Source: Mycolicibacterium stellerae
Lineage (GTDB): Bacteria > Actinomycetota > Actinomycetes > Mycobacteriales > Mycobacteriaceae
NCBI RefSeq assembly: GCF_003719305.1
Contig: NZ_RARC01000006.1
Location: 124,001-188,000, forward strand
Direction of reading: 5' to 3'
DNA length: 64,000 nt
Shown here piece after piece: positions 52,375-61,832 of the stretch. Position 1 is the first letter of the stretch. Every line of letters begins with the position of its first letter. A program made the translations under genes and the position numbers. The notes under the pieces are model-generated. The model had not been told where the DNA came from. It saw nothing but the letters and a program-made list of their open reading frames with translations, and made no database searches.

Positions 52375-53508
52375 GTGTCGAATCCAACGCGGCGACCGCT
52401 CCAGCCGGCCCTCGATCGCCACCACTACGTCGACGCGGCGTCCTTCGATCGCGAAGCGGGCATGCTGCGGCGCGAGTGGACCTGCATCGGTCGGCTCGAC
52501 GAGTTCGGCCTTGCCGCAGCGGGACACGCCAGTCCCAATCGACGTGCGGTGGTGTGCTATCTCGGTGAGTCGGTCATCGTCACCGCCGACGCTGCCGGTG
52601 CGCTGCACGCGTTCGCGAACGTGTGCCGACACCGGGGCTCCCAGGTGGTACCCGTCGAGCCGGGCATCCCTGCCGAGCCCTGCTCCGCGAAATCCTTGCG
52701 GTGTCCCTATCATTCCTGGACCTACGGGCTGGACGGCAGGCTGTTGCACGCCCCGCACACCGACGACATCGATCTGGACACCTCGAGGTTCGGACTGCAA
52801 ACATTGCACGCCGCGGCGTGGGGCGGATTCCTTTGGCTCACCGAGGATCTGGAAGCCCCCGCTGTCGTCGACGCGCTTCATCCTGTGCCGGAACGGGTGC
52901 GACGATACCCGCTCGACACCCTCGTGGTGGGCATGCGGCTGACCTATTCGGTCGCGGCGAACTGGAAGGTGATAGCCGAGAACTACAACGAGTGCTACCA
53001 CTGCGGACCGGTGCATCCCGAGCTGTCGCGGTTGGTGCCCGCGTTCGGTGATGGCGGCGGCGCCGACCTCGCGTGGGACGACGGCATCCCGCATCGCGAC
53101 GGCGCCTGGACGTTCACTGTGTCCGGCACCACCGACCGCGCGCCGTTCCCTGACCTCGACGAGGCAGAACGGGTGCGGCACAAGGGCGAACTCGTCTACC
53201 CCAACCTGCTGCTGTCGCTGTCGGCCGAACACGTCGCGGCATTTGTGCTGCGACCCACCGCAGTCGACCGCACCGAGATCACCTGCGATCTGCTCTTCGC
53301 ACCCGATGAGTCCGCCAAACCGGAGTTCGATCCCAGTGATGCCGGCGATCTCTGGGATCTGGTCAACCGGCAGGACTGGGCGATCTGCGAGTCGGTGCAG
53401 CGCGGAATGACATCGCGGTACTACACGCAGGGGTGGTTCGCTCCGATGGAGGACGCGTCCGCCGACATCCGCCGCTGGCTGCTCCCCCGACTCGAGCGGC
53501 ACGGCTAG
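52375..53508 (+). CDS. Rieske-type aromatic-ring/N-demethylating oxygenase, alpha subunit
   Basis: This 377-residue oxygenase has a Rieske [2Fe-2S] site C84-R-H86 and C110-P-Y-H113. The mononuclear iron site is N-x-x-E206-C-Y-H209-x4-H214, with an Asp in the C-terminal LWDLVNRQDWAI. Overall pattern and length resemble glycine betaine or choline monooxygenase-type (GbcA) proteins rather than large aromatic dioxygenases. No reductase gene is adjacent. Placed before a sarcosine-oxidase-like gene, it probably removes an N-methyl group from an imported compound. Start is GTG 52375. Confidence 0.83.
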   Translation: MSNPTRRPLQPALDRHHYVDAASFDREAGMLRREWTCIGRLDEFGLAAAGHASPNRRAVVCYLGESVIVTADAAGALHAFANVCRHRGSQVVPVEPGIPAEPCSAKSLRCPYHSWTYGLDGRLLHAPHTDDIDLDTSRFGLQTLHAAAWGGFLWLTEDLEAPAVVDALHPVPERVRRYPLDTLVVGMRLTYSVAANWKVIAENYNECYHCGPVHPELSRLVPAFGDGGGADLAWDDGIPHRDGAWTFTVSGTTDRAPFPDLDEAERVRHKGELVYPNLLLSLSAEHVAAFVLRPTAVDRTEITCDLLFAPDESAKPEFDPSDAGDLWDLVNRQDWAICESVQRGMTSRYYTQGWFAPMEDASADIRRWLLPRLERHG

Positions 53509-53509
53509 C

Positions 53510-54670
53510 ATGACGCACGTGTGCGACCTCGCGGTCATCGGGCTCGGCGCGCTCGGCAGCTCGACGGCATGGCACGCGGCCAGCCGGGGCCTGCGCGTGG
53601 TCGGTCTCGAGGCGTTCGAGTTCGGGCACGACCGCGGCGCTTCACACGACACGTCGCGGATCATCCGGCACAGCTACCACACCCCCGCCTACGTCGCGCT
53701 GACCTTCGGCGCCTACGACGACTGGGCGCGCCTCGAGGATCAGACCGGCGAACATTTCGTCACGGTCACCGGTGGACTCGACCTATACCCACACGACGCT
53801 GCGATCCCCGCCGCCGACTACACGTCGTCGATGGACGCACACGACATCGCCTACGACGTGTTGGATGCCGATGCGGTCGGCGAACGGTGGCCGGCGTTCG
53901 ACCTACCGGATGGGACCATCGCCATCCATCAGGCCCGTACCGGAATCGTGCCCGCAGCCAGAGGAACCGCCGCGATGGCGAGGCGGGCAACCGAACTCGG
54001 CGCGGTGCTGCACTACAACACCCGAGTCGAGGCGTTGGTACCACGAGCCGACGGCGTCGACCTGATCACCGCCGACAATGTGATCAGCGCCGGGTGCGTG
54101 GTGGTCACGGCAGACGCGTGGACTGCCGATCTACTCGCTCCGCTCGGCGTCGATCTGCCGCTGACCGTCACCGAGGAGCAGGTCACGTATTTCGCTCCGG
54201 GGCGGCCTGCGGAGTTCAGTCCCGACGTCTTCCCGGTGTGGATCTGGATGGACGAGCCGTCCTACTACGGCTTCCCCACCTACGGCGAGGACACCATCAA
54301 GGCCGCGCAGGACTGCGGCGGGCCCATCGTGACGGGCGACGACCGCAGCGGCGCACCGGATGAGGTCATGCGAGAACGCCTTTCGGGATTCATGCGCCGA
54401 GTGGTCCCCCGCTGCGGCCCGCCCGTCCGGTCCAAGCGCTGCCTGTACACACTGACGCCGGACCGCGACTTCGTCATCGATCGGCTTCCCGGGCATCCTT
54501 CCGTCACCGTCGGTCTCGGCGCGGGCCACGGGTTCAAGTTCGCTGCCCTGTTCGGGCGCCTGCTCACCGATGTGGCCGTCGACGGCGAAAGCCGTTATGA
54601 CCTCTCGGCTTTCCGGCTCGACCGGCCTGCCCTCACCGATCCCTCATACGAAGCGAACTGGATGGTTTGA
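53510..54670 (+). CDS. FAD-dependent amine oxidase, monomeric sarcosine oxidase/N-methyltryptophan oxidase (SolA) type
   Basis: This 386-residue flavoenzyme has the DAO fold (AVIGLGALGSSTAWHAASRGLRVVGLE, then GASHDTSRIIRHSYH). The covalent FAD-linking cysteine of this family is conserved in KRCLYTLTPDRDFVID, and GLGAGHGFKFAALFGRLL closes the flavin site. Enzymes of this type oxidise secondary N-methyl amino acids to the amine, formaldehyde and hydrogen peroxide. It follows the Rieske gene by one base and overlaps the methyltransferase start. Confidence 0.87.
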   Translation: MTHVCDLAVIGLGALGSSTAWHAASRGLRVVGLEAFEFGHDRGASHDTSRIIRHSYHTPAYVALTFGAYDDWARLEDQTGEHFVTVTGGLDLYPHDAAIPAADYTSSMDAHDIAYDVLDADAVGERWPAFDLPDGTIAIHQARTGIVPAARGTAAMARRATELGAVLHYNTRVEALVPRADGVDLITADNVISAGCVVVTADAWTADLLAPLGVDLPLTVTEEQVTYFAPGRPAEFSPDVFPVWIWMDEPSYYGFPTYGEDTIKAAQDCGGPIVTGDDRSGAPDEVMRERLSGFMRRVVPRCGPPVRSKRCLYTLTPDRDFVIDRLPGHPSVTVGLGAGHGFKFAALFGRLLTDVAVDGESRYDLSAFRLDRPALTDPSYEANWMV

Positions 54671-55503
54671 CCGTCGTGGACTCCGCAGAGATCAATCGGC
54701 TCAATTGGGACGAGCGCGCGCCCGCCCACGCCACCTCGCCCGACTACCACGCCGCGAGCTTCGCAGAGGATCAGTCTTTCCTGAGTTACGTTGTACAGTT
54801 CGACCTTCCGCGGCTCGGAGACATCGCTGGGCTGCGTGGCGTACACCTGCAATGCCACATCGGCACGGACACCGTCTCACTCGCCCGCCTCGGCGCACAC
54901 ATGACGGGCCTCGACTTCTCCCCCGCAGCCCTTACCGAGGCGCGACGGATAGCGGCGCTGGCCGGGGCGGAGGTGGATTTCGTCCAAGCCGAGGTGGATG
55001 AGGCGGTTTCGGTGCTCGGCCCCAACAGGTTCGACCTGGTCTTCACCGGCGTCGGCGCGTTGTGCTGGCTGCCGGACATCCGCCGGTGGGCGCGGGTCGT
55101 CGCCGACCTGCTCCGCCCGGGCGGACGGTTGTTCCTGCGCGAATTCCATCCGATGCTGTGGGCCCTTGACGAGGAGCGCGAGGGCGATCTGCTGGTCGTC
55201 GACTACCCGTACTTCGAGACGTCGGGCCCCTTGGTGTTCGATGACGACGAGACCTACGTCGAGACGGATTCGACGTTTTCCCACACCACGACTCACACAT
55301 GGAATCACGGGTTGGGCGAGATCATCGGCGGGTTACTCGAGGCGGGCATGGAGCTCACCGCGTTCGAAGAGCATCGCAGCGCGCCATGTGACGTGCTGCC
55401 CGGTCATCTGGTGCGCGACGAGTACGACGAGTGGCATCTTCGGGAGCGACCGGAGCGGGTGCCGTTGACGTATACGTTGCAGGCGCGCAAGCCAACTCGC
55501 TGA
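54667..55503 (+). CDS. Class I SAM-dependent methyltransferase
   Basis: This 278-residue protein has motif I-like HLQCHIGTDTVSLARLGA, the acidic ribose ligand in GLDFSPAAL, VDFVQAEVDEAV and FDLVFTGVGALCWLPDIRRW, LLRPGGRLFLREFHP. The start is TTG 54667-54669, overlapping the oxidase stop (TTGA), which is otherwise unsupported by a Shine-Dalgarno and implies coupling. The acceptor is unknown. A methyltransferase next to two demethylating enzymes could recycle or protect the substrate. Confidence 0.82.
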   Translation: MTVVDSAEINRLNWDERAPAHATSPDYHAASFAEDQSFLSYVVQFDLPRLGDIAGLRGVHLQCHIGTDTVSLARLGAHMTGLDFSPAALTEARRIAALAGAEVDFVQAEVDEAVSVLGPNRFDLVFTGVGALCWLPDIRRWARVVADLLRPGGRLFLREFHPMLWALDEEREGDLLVVDYPYFETSGPLVFDDDETYVETDSTFSHTTTHTWNHGLGEIIGGLLEAGMELTAFEEHRSAPCDVLPGHLVRDEYDEWHLRERPERVPLTYTLQARKPTR

Positions 55504-55522
55504 ACCGGCGCTTATCCGCATC

Positions 55523-57472
55523 TCATGCGAGATCACGCGCAAACCGCCGGTGCCAACTCCGCTGCCCCACCACTTGCTGTCCCGAATGCCCTGTTTCCGT
55601 GCACGTCAGGTCGATCGTCACATCGAGTTCGGTGTCGTCGGCCTCGACCGTCAGCACCGAATGGGCCACGCAATCGACGGCAGCCCCCGCCGCGTCGTCG
55701 TCGTAGTGCACAGAGAACGTCACGTCGGATCGCGCCGACTGCGCGAACGTCTGCGTCTGCACATTCACCTCGCCGATGTAGTGCTCGCCTGCGCGGCCGT
55801 AGGGAGTGGCGTATGGTTCGCCGCCGTGCTCGACGAACGCGCCGGTGATGCGGGCAAGCACGTCACGCGACGTCCGCCAGGTGACGGCGGACGGGTCCTC
55901 GTCGGCCGTCTCATCCGCTGGTACGAAAATGGGTGTCGGATAGGGGCTTTCGGCCGCATCATAGGTCGGTAGCACCAACTTACCGCCGTGCACGGTCATG
56001 GTCAGCGGCGAGGGAGGCGCGATGACGTTGGGCCAGTCTGCGCCGGCCACGGCCAGCCGCAGCAGGTGGCCGGGTGCCCAGCGCCAGGCGATCGCATCGA
56101 TCTCGACGTCGACGTCGTAGATCTCACCCGGCACCAACGGTTCGGCGGTCGCCATTCCGCCGCGCCTTGTCAGGTTCAAAAAGCCGCGTGACACCAGCGT
56201 CGAAGTGCCGTCCGGCCCCACATCGCACAGCCGGGCGGCGATGACTGCGACCGGTTCCGTCGTCGAAACCCGCAGCCGCACATGCGAATACCCGGCTATC
56301 TCGAGCCCGTCGGCGAGGGGCCAGTCCCAGGTCAACGACCGGATGTCGTCGACGCGTTGATCGTCGGGCTGTCCCCACGGCAGGTGTCCGGAACACGACA
56401 GCCACGCGGTGAGGCCGATATCGGCGACCACCTCATACGGCGGCTTCGGTGCCACCGACCAGGTCTGCTCGCCGATACGCGGCGTCGGCCACTCGTCGGC
56501 CCGCCACACGCCGGGCACCTCATCGAGATCTGGTGCGGGCCGGTGGGACGCCTTGGCATACCAGCGCGCCTGCGGTGGCTCGACGGCGGGAGCGCGGCCC
56601 CGCAGCCAACGGTCCCACCACGCGGTCATCTCCGGAACCAGATCGATGCGTGGGCCAGGCAGGCACGACGAGGTCGCCGCGTGCGGCCATGGCCCGGCCA
56701 GCAACTCGGCGTGCCGTCCCGCCGCGCGCAGCGCCTCGATCGCGCGGAAGGTGCTGTTGCGGTAGCCATCCGCCCAGCCGGCGACGATGAGTACCGGGCA
56801 TCCGATGTCGCTGTAGTTCGGGCGGATCGATCCGTGCTCCCAGTACCCGTCGCGGCGGGTGTGCTCGAGCCATTCGAAGAGCCATGGCTCGTGCTCGGCG
56901 ATCCGCGCCGCCCACTCGTCGCGCCAGCCGTCACCCCATAGCGCGGGCACGGGCGGAAGGGCATTCATCGGCGTCATGTAGTGGCAGTAGTCGACGAGGT
57001 CCAGCCACCGTCTCGAGCCACCGCAGAGATGTACGTCATCGGTGAAGCGGTCATCGCTGGCGTAGATCGCGATGACGGCCTTCAACGCTGGTGGGCGCTC
57101 GGCGGCCATCTGCAGCGAGTTGAAACCGCTGTAGGACGTGCCGTACATGCCGACGTTGCCGTCACACCAGTCCTGGTCTGCGATCCACGCGATCACCTCG
57201 GCCAGGTCGCGCTGCTCGAGGTGGGGATATTCGTCGGTGGCACGGCCGCTGCTGCTGCCCGTGCCCCGGACATCCAGGCGGGCCACCACATAGTCGTATT
57301 CGTCGCGAAGCCGGGTGTACTCGGGGCGATAGGAGGCGGTCAGGTCGTCCTTGCGGTACGGCAGCGCCTCGAGGATGCACGGGTGCGCCCCGCTGTCGGG
57401 AAGGTAGAGCGTGACCGCGAGGCGGGCGCCGTCCGACATCGGGATCCACTCGTCGCGGCGGGTTCCCGTCAC
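55523..57472 (-). CDS. CocE/NonD-family hydrolase (peptidase S15)
   Basis: This 649-residue protein has an N-terminal alpha/beta-hydrolase domain (nucleophile in GMYGTSYSGFNSLQMA; ARLDVRGTGSSSGRATDEY; WADGYRNSTFRAIEAL; acid/His region GPWPHAAT) and a C-terminal jelly-roll (from about 420; LRLRVSTTEPVAVIAARLCDV). Family members cleave X-Pro dipeptides, cocaine-type esters or cephalosporin esters. It is convergent with the Rieske operon and overlaps the upstream P1 peptidase by four bases. An amide or ester substrate shared with that operon is an inference. Confidence 0.85.
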   Translation of the reverse strand: MTGTRRDEWIPMSDGARLAVTLYLPDSGAHPCILEALPYRKDDLTASYRPEYTRLRDEYDYVVARLDVRGTGSSSGRATDEYPHLEQRDLAEVIAWIADQDWCDGNVGMYGTSYSGFNSLQMAAERPPALKAVIAIYASDDRFTDDVHLCGGSRRWLDLVDYCHYMTPMNALPPVPALWGDGWRDEWAARIAEHEPWLFEWLEHTRRDGYWEHGSIRPNYSDIGCPVLIVAGWADGYRNSTFRAIEALRAAGRHAELLAGPWPHAATSSCLPGPRIDLVPEMTAWWDRWLRGRAPAVEPPQARWYAKASHRPAPDLDEVPGVWRADEWPTPRIGEQTWSVAPKPPYEVVADIGLTAWLSCSGHLPWGQPDDQRVDDIRSLTWDWPLADGLEIAGYSHVRLRVSTTEPVAVIAARLCDVGPDGTSTLVSRGFLNLTRRGGMATAEPLVPGEIYDVDVEIDAIAWRWAPGHLLRLAVAGADWPNVIAPPSPLTMTVHGGKLVLPTYDAAESPYPTPIFVPADETADEDPSAVTWRTSRDVLARITGAFVEHGGEPYATPYGRAGEHYIGEVNVQTQTFAQSARSDVTFSVHYDDDAAGAAVDCVAHSVLTVEADDTELDVTIDLTCTETGHSGQQVVGQRSWHRRFARDLA

Positions 57473-58548
57473 GGCAGCCCCAACAGCGTGCGGACGCGAT
57501 CGTGCGGAAGGGCGTGGATGGTCCTGCCGCCGACACCGGTGGTCGTCGTGCCTGCAAGCAGTGCGTCGATCACCGCCTCCTCGGTCGCATCGACGGTCGC
57601 TTCGAAGTAGGGGTCGAGACCGGTGCCCGATATGGCGGCCGCCGATCGGGCTGGAGCGGACCGATCCGTGCGCAAACCCGTTGCCAGGCCGAGGAATATC
57701 TCACCGGATCCATGATGGCCGGTCGAACCGGTGCGGGCCAGCCCGAGGCCCATTCGCGCCGCAAGACGAGCACAGCCCGCGGCGTCAATCGGCGCGTCGG
57801 TGATGACCACGCCGATACACGACCCGGCAGGCGGCGGTGTGGCATCCGGCGGCCGACCGAGGCCGCGCCCCACCGGCACGCCCGCGATCGTCAGACGGCC
57901 CCACTCGCCGAAGTTGGCCAGCACGAGCGCCGCGACGACGTGGCCGTCCGGCAGCAGCCGCGACGCGGACCCGATGCCGCCCTTCCAGCCGAAGCAGGCC
58001 ATGCCCGTGCCTGCCCCGATGGCGCCGAGGCCGACGTCGGTTCCGCCGATCGAACGCCGCGCCGCGGCAAGCGCCGCCGCGACATCGCCGTCCTGCACGT
58101 GCATGCGGCGGGCGTCGGTGAGCCACGAGTCGTCGCATTCACCCACGATCGGGATCACCACGTCGTCGACCCCGATCCGTGGCTGCTCGTCGATCAGCAG
58201 GCGGCATGCGGCGTCGTAGACCCGGCCGACCTGCATGGTCGAGGTCAGAAACACCGGGGTCTCGGCAACCCCCCACTCTTCGATCTGGGACCGGCCGGTC
58301 AGCTCGCCCGCGCCGTTGAGCACCGACACCCCGGCGGGCACGGGGGCGGCCCAGACGTCGCCGCCCGGGTCGAGAACCGTGACGCCGGTGCGCGCGATGC
58401 CCGAACCCGCAGGCGGTTCGGCGTCATCGGAGATGACCGTCGCGTGCCCCAACCCGACGCCTGGCACATCGAGCACCGAGTTGGTACGCCCGCGGGGAAG
58501 CGCGCCGACGGCGACCGACCAGGCAGCCAGCCGAGTGCTTCCACCCAT
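57469..58548 (-). CDS. P1-family (DmpA-type) N-terminal nucleophile aminopeptidase
   Basis: This 359-residue enzyme opens TNSVLDVPGVGLGHATVISDD and contains GAGTGMACFGWKGGIGSASRLL. In DmpA relatives the self-cleavage occurs before the serine of that GIGSAS segment, leaving the serine as the nucleophile. The family removes D-amino acids, beta-amino acids or glycine from amides and short peptides. ATG 58546-58548; the frame upstream overlaps the divergent gene and is not used. It forms an operon with the S15 hydrolase. Confidence 0.87.
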   Translation of the reverse strand: MGGSTRLAAWSVAVGALPRGRTNSVLDVPGVGLGHATVISDDAEPPAGSGIARTGVTVLDPGGDVWAAPVPAGVSVLNGAGELTGRSQIEEWGVAETPVFLTSTMQVGRVYDAACRLLIDEQPRIGVDDVVIPIVGECDDSWLTDARRMHVQDGDVAAALAAARRSIGGTDVGLGAIGAGTGMACFGWKGGIGSASRLLPDGHVVAALVLANFGEWGRLTIAGVPVGRGLGRPPDATPPPAGSCIGVVITDAPIDAAGCARLAARMGLGLARTGSTGHHGSGEIFLGLATGLRTDRSAPARSAAAISGTGLDPYFEATVDATEEAVIDALLAGTTTTGVGGRTIHALPHDRVRTLLGLP

Positions 58549-58573
58549 CCGCGCATCGTGCCATGCTGCCGGG

Positions 58574-59638
58574 GTGGTGGGGCGAATTCCGGTCGTGGTC
58601 GATCCGCTGTGCGCGGAGCACGATCCGCAGGCGGAGATCTGGCTCGGTATGCGCACCCCGGCAAGCGAGGTCGCCGACCGCGTCACCGTCATCGAATCGA
58701 CGCTGCGTGAATTCGGCCATGAGGTCGTGCCCGCGCGCGAGTTCGACGACATCTGGCTGTCCCGTGTGCACTCCGCCGAACTGGTGGAGCACCTCGCGAC
58801 CGTGTGGGACCGGTGGGTGCAGGGCCGCTATCCCGACCTCGGCGCGCAGCGGGTCGTGCCGTATCTGTTCCCCAGCGCCGAACTGCTGCACGGGCTTCCC
58901 GCGCGGAGGGCCACAGCGGTGCACGCGCAGGTCGGTACGTTCTGCTACGACACGATGACGCTCGTCGGCCCGGGCAGTTGGCGAGCGATCAGGGCCGCGA
59001 CCCACGCCACGCGCACCGCGGTGGACCTCGTCGTTGCCGGCGCCCCTTGCGCTTACGCGCTGACCCGACCGCCGGGTCACCACGCCACCAGATCGGCCTA
59101 CGGCGGGTCGTGCTACCTCAACAACGCCGCGATCGCCGCGCAGGCGCTGCGTGACGCCGATTTCGCCAAGGTCGCGGTCGTCGACATCGACGCCCACCAC
59201 GGCAACGGGACCCAGGCGATCTTCTACGAGCGGCCCGACGTGTTCACGGCCTCGGTTCACGTCGATCCGGGTGCGGGCTGGTTTCCACACCACGTCGGCT
59301 TCGTTTCGGAGGCAGGGCGCGACGCGGGACATGGTGCCAATCTCAACCAACCGCTCGCACCCGGATCCGGTGACGGGGCTTGGCTACCGTCCGTCGAGCG
59401 CGCCGCGGCTGCCGTCACCGTGTTCGGCGCGACCGCACTCGTCATCGCCCTCGGAGTGGATGCGGCGGTCGACGATCCCGAGAGTCCGCTGCAGGTGACC
59501 GTCGAGGGCTACCGACGGGCAGGCAATGTGCTGGCGGCGCTGGGTCTTCCGACAGTGGTAGTGCAGGAGGGCGGCTACCATCTGCCGACACTGGGCCGGT
59601 TGGTCGGTTCGGCGCTCGAGGGCCTCGGGTCTGGTTAG
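58574..59638 (+). CDS. Histone-deacetylase-fold amidohydrolase (acetylpolyamine-hydrolase-like)
   Basis: This 354-residue arginase/HDAC-fold zinc hydrolase carries LTRPPGHHATRSAYGG, VAVVDIDAHHGNGTQAIFY (Asp and His zinc ligands), SVHVDPGAGWFPHHVG and the second zinc Asp in ALGVDAAVDDPESPL, then VVQEGGYH. Bacterial members remove acetyl or other acyl groups from polyamines and similar amines. The start is GTG 58574 (a second GTG follows directly); the long frame upstream is a shadow. It is divergent from the P1 peptidase gene by 25 bases. Confidence 0.85.
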   Translation: MVGRIPVVVDPLCAEHDPQAEIWLGMRTPASEVADRVTVIESTLREFGHEVVPAREFDDIWLSRVHSAELVEHLATVWDRWVQGRYPDLGAQRVVPYLFPSAELLHGLPARRATAVHAQVGTFCYDTMTLVGPGSWRAIRAATHATRTAVDLVVAGAPCAYALTRPPGHHATRSAYGGSCYLNNAAIAAQALRDADFAKVAVVDIDAHHGNGTQAIFYERPDVFTASVHVDPGAGWFPHHVGFVSEAGRDAGHGANLNQPLAPGSGDGAWLPSVERAAAAVTVFGATALVIALGVDAAVDDPESPLQVTVEGYRRAGNVLAALGLPTVVVQEGGYHLPTLGRLVGSALEGLGSG

Positions 59639-59647
59639 CATCTCCGC

Positions 59648-59704
59648 CGAGCGCTCATTCCTGTACAGAATTTGGCGCCGAAACCGTACAAGGCTGAGCG
59701 CTCG
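59648..59704. terminator. Inverted repeat between convergent HDAC-like gene and nadE
   Basis: CGAGCGCTCA (59648-59657) and TGAGCGCTCG (59695-59704) are perfect 10-base arms. Inside lie further complementary CTGTAC and GTACA segments. It is centred between two convergent stop codons and is likely a bidirectional terminator. Confidence 0.5.
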
Positions 59705-59720
59705 ACGCGTTCGGGTCCGG

Positions 59721-61775
59721 CTAGTCCTCGGGTACCTCGCGTTCGATCTCGTCCAGCCAGGTTTTGGCCGACATGTCCGACGGCGCCCGCCAGTCACCGC
59801 GCGGGGACAGCGAGCCGCCGTGGGACACCTTGGGGCCGTTCGGCACCGCGGACCTTTTGAACTGGGCGAACGAGTAGTACCGCTGCACAAAAACCTGCAA
59901 CCAGTGCCGAATCTCCTTCAGCGAGAAGGACGGCCGCTTGTCGTCCGGGTAGCCCGTCGGCCAGTCCCCGTGCTCGGGATCGCGCCAGGCATGCCAGGCC
60001 AGGAAAGCAACCTTCGACGGCCGGAAGCCGTACCGAAGCACTTGAAACAGCGAGAAGTCCTGCAGCACATAGGGCCCGATTTTCGCCTCGCTGCTCTGGA
60101 TCTCCTCGTCCTCACCCTGCGGCACCAACTCCGGGCTGATCTCGGTGTCCAGCACCGACATCAGCACCTCGTTGACCTGGTCGTCGAACTGCTTCGAAGC
60201 GACCACCCAGCGGATCAGATGCTGGATCAACGTCTTCGGCACACCGCCGTTGACGTTGTAGTGCGACATGTGATCGCCGACGCCGTATGTCGACCATCCG
60301 AGGGCCAGCTCGGAGAGATCCCCTGTGCCGAGCACGATTCCGCCACGCTGGTTGGCAATCCGGAAGAGATAGTCGGTGCGCAGCCCGGCCTGCACATTCT
60401 CGAAGGTAACGTCATAGCGCTTCTCGCCGCGCGAGAACGGATGATCCATTTCGCGCAGCATCAGCTCAGCCGTCGCCTTGATGTCGAGTTCGGCGAAGGT
60501 GACCCCCAGCGCGTCGGCCAGCCTAATGGCGTTTCTCTTGGTGCGGTCGCCGGTGGCGAACCCGGGAAGGGTGAATGCCAGAATGTCGCTGCGCGGCCTG
60601 TCTTCCCGGTCCATCGCGCGGGCGGCGACGATCAGCGCATGGGTGGAGTCCAGGCCACCCGAAACGCCGATCACCGCCTTGGGGTAGTTCAGCGCGCGCA
60701 GCCGCTGCTCCAATCCCGACACCTGGATGTTGTAGGCCTCATAGCAATCCTGTTCCAGCCGTGAGGGATCTGAAGGGACGAATGGAAACCGCTCGACCTC
60801 GCGGCGCAGGCCGATGTCACCGGCAGGCGGGTCGAGCTCGAACTCGATGCGACGGTATGACTCGGGGTCGATGCCGTGGTGCACCCGGTTGTCGTCGAAG
60901 GTGCCCATCCGCAGCCGTTCCGACCGAAGCAGCTCCAGATCGACATCGGCGACCGAGCGCCGCGCTCCCCTGGGAAAGCGCTCGGAGCCGGCCAACTGGA
61001 CACCGTTCTCCCAGATCATGGTCTGACCGTCCCACGCCAGATCGGTGGTCGACTCCCCCTCGCCCGCAGCGGCATACACGTATGCCGCAAGGCACCGCGA
61101 CGACGCCGAGCGCGCCAGTAGGCAGCGGTCCTCCGACCTGCCGATCGTGATGGGGCTGCCCGAAAGGTTCGCGAGCACGGTCGCGCCTGCGAGCGCGGCC
61201 TCTGAGCTGGGCGGAATCGGCACGAACATGTCCTCGCAGATCTCGACATGGAGAACGAAGCCGGGCAGATCGGCTGCGGCGAAGAGCAGATCGGGGCCGA
61301 AGGGCACCTCCGCGACGGCACCGCGCCGTCCGATCCGGATCACCCCGCGCAGGTCGTCGCCCGCCGCCATCTGGCGGCGCTCGTAGAACTCCCGATAAGT
61401 CGGCAGGTAGGACTTCGGCGCGACGCCGAGCACCAGTCCGCGGTGAATGACGACGGCGGTGTTGTAGATGCGGTGCTGATGCCGCAACGGCGCACCGACC
61501 ACCAACACCGGCAGCAGGTCGACCGATGCCGTCACGATGTCGAGCAGCGCATCCTCGACGGCATCGAGCAGCGCATCCTGCAGCAGGATGTCCTCGATCG
61601 AATAGCCCGACAGCGTCAACTCGGGGAACACCGCAAGGCCGACGCCCTCGTCGTGGCATTCCCTGGCCACTTCCAACACCGATTCGGCATTGGCCGACGG
61701 CTCACCGATCGTGGTGCGCATCGTGCACGCGGCGACCCGGACAAAGCCCTGGCCATAGGCGCTATAGAAGTCCAT
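59721..61775 (-). CDS. nadE: Glutamine-dependent NAD synthetase
   Basis: This 684-residue two-domain enzyme has an N-terminal nitrilase-like glutaminase with the triad E52 ([10 protein letters not shown]), K121 (PKSYLPTY) and C180 (VEICEDMF), producing ammonia. The C-terminal synthetase has the PP-loop [16 protein letters not shown] and [25 protein letters not shown], which amidates deamido-NAD. It corresponds to Rv2438c. ATG 61773-61775 is chosen; a GTG lies one codon upstream. Confidence 0.95.
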   Translation of the reverse strand: MDFYSAYGQGFVRVAACTMRTTIGEPSANAESVLEVARECHDEGVGLAVFPELTLSGYSIEDILLQDALLDAVEDALLDIVTASVDLLPVLVVGAPLRHQHRIYNTAVVIHRGLVLGVAPKSYLPTYREFYERRQMAAGDDLRGVIRIGRRGAVAEVPFGPDLLFAAADLPGFVLHVEICEDMFVPIPPSSEAALAGATVLANLSGSPITIGRSEDRCLLARSASSRCLAAYVYAAAGEGESTTDLAWDGQTMIWENGVQLAGSERFPRGARRSVADVDLELLRSERLRMGTFDDNRVHHGIDPESYRRIEFELDPPAGDIGLRREVERFPFVPSDPSRLEQDCYEAYNIQVSGLEQRLRALNYPKAVIGVSGGLDSTHALIVAARAMDREDRPRSDILAFTLPGFATGDRTKRNAIRLADALGVTFAELDIKATAELMLREMDHPFSRGEKRYDVTFENVQAGLRTDYLFRIANQRGGIVLGTGDLSELALGWSTYGVGDHMSHYNVNGGVPKTLIQHLIRWVVASKQFDDQVNEVLMSVLDTEISPELVPQGEDEEIQSSEAKIGPYVLQDFSLFQVLRYGFRPSKVAFLAWHAWRDPEHGDWPTGYPDDKRPSFSLKEIRHWLQVFVQRYYSFAQFKRSAVPNGPKVSHGGSLSPRGDWRAPSDMSAKTWLDEIEREVPED

Positions 61776-61832
61776 CACCTTCTATTGTCGCTTGTGAAGT
61801 GTCATAAACCGGTCACGGGGTATCAACGATTC

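Noticed and set aside
52084..53664. 526-codon minus-strand frame across the Rieske gene
   Set aside because: Shadow of an intact Rieske oxygenase with all metal ligands present.
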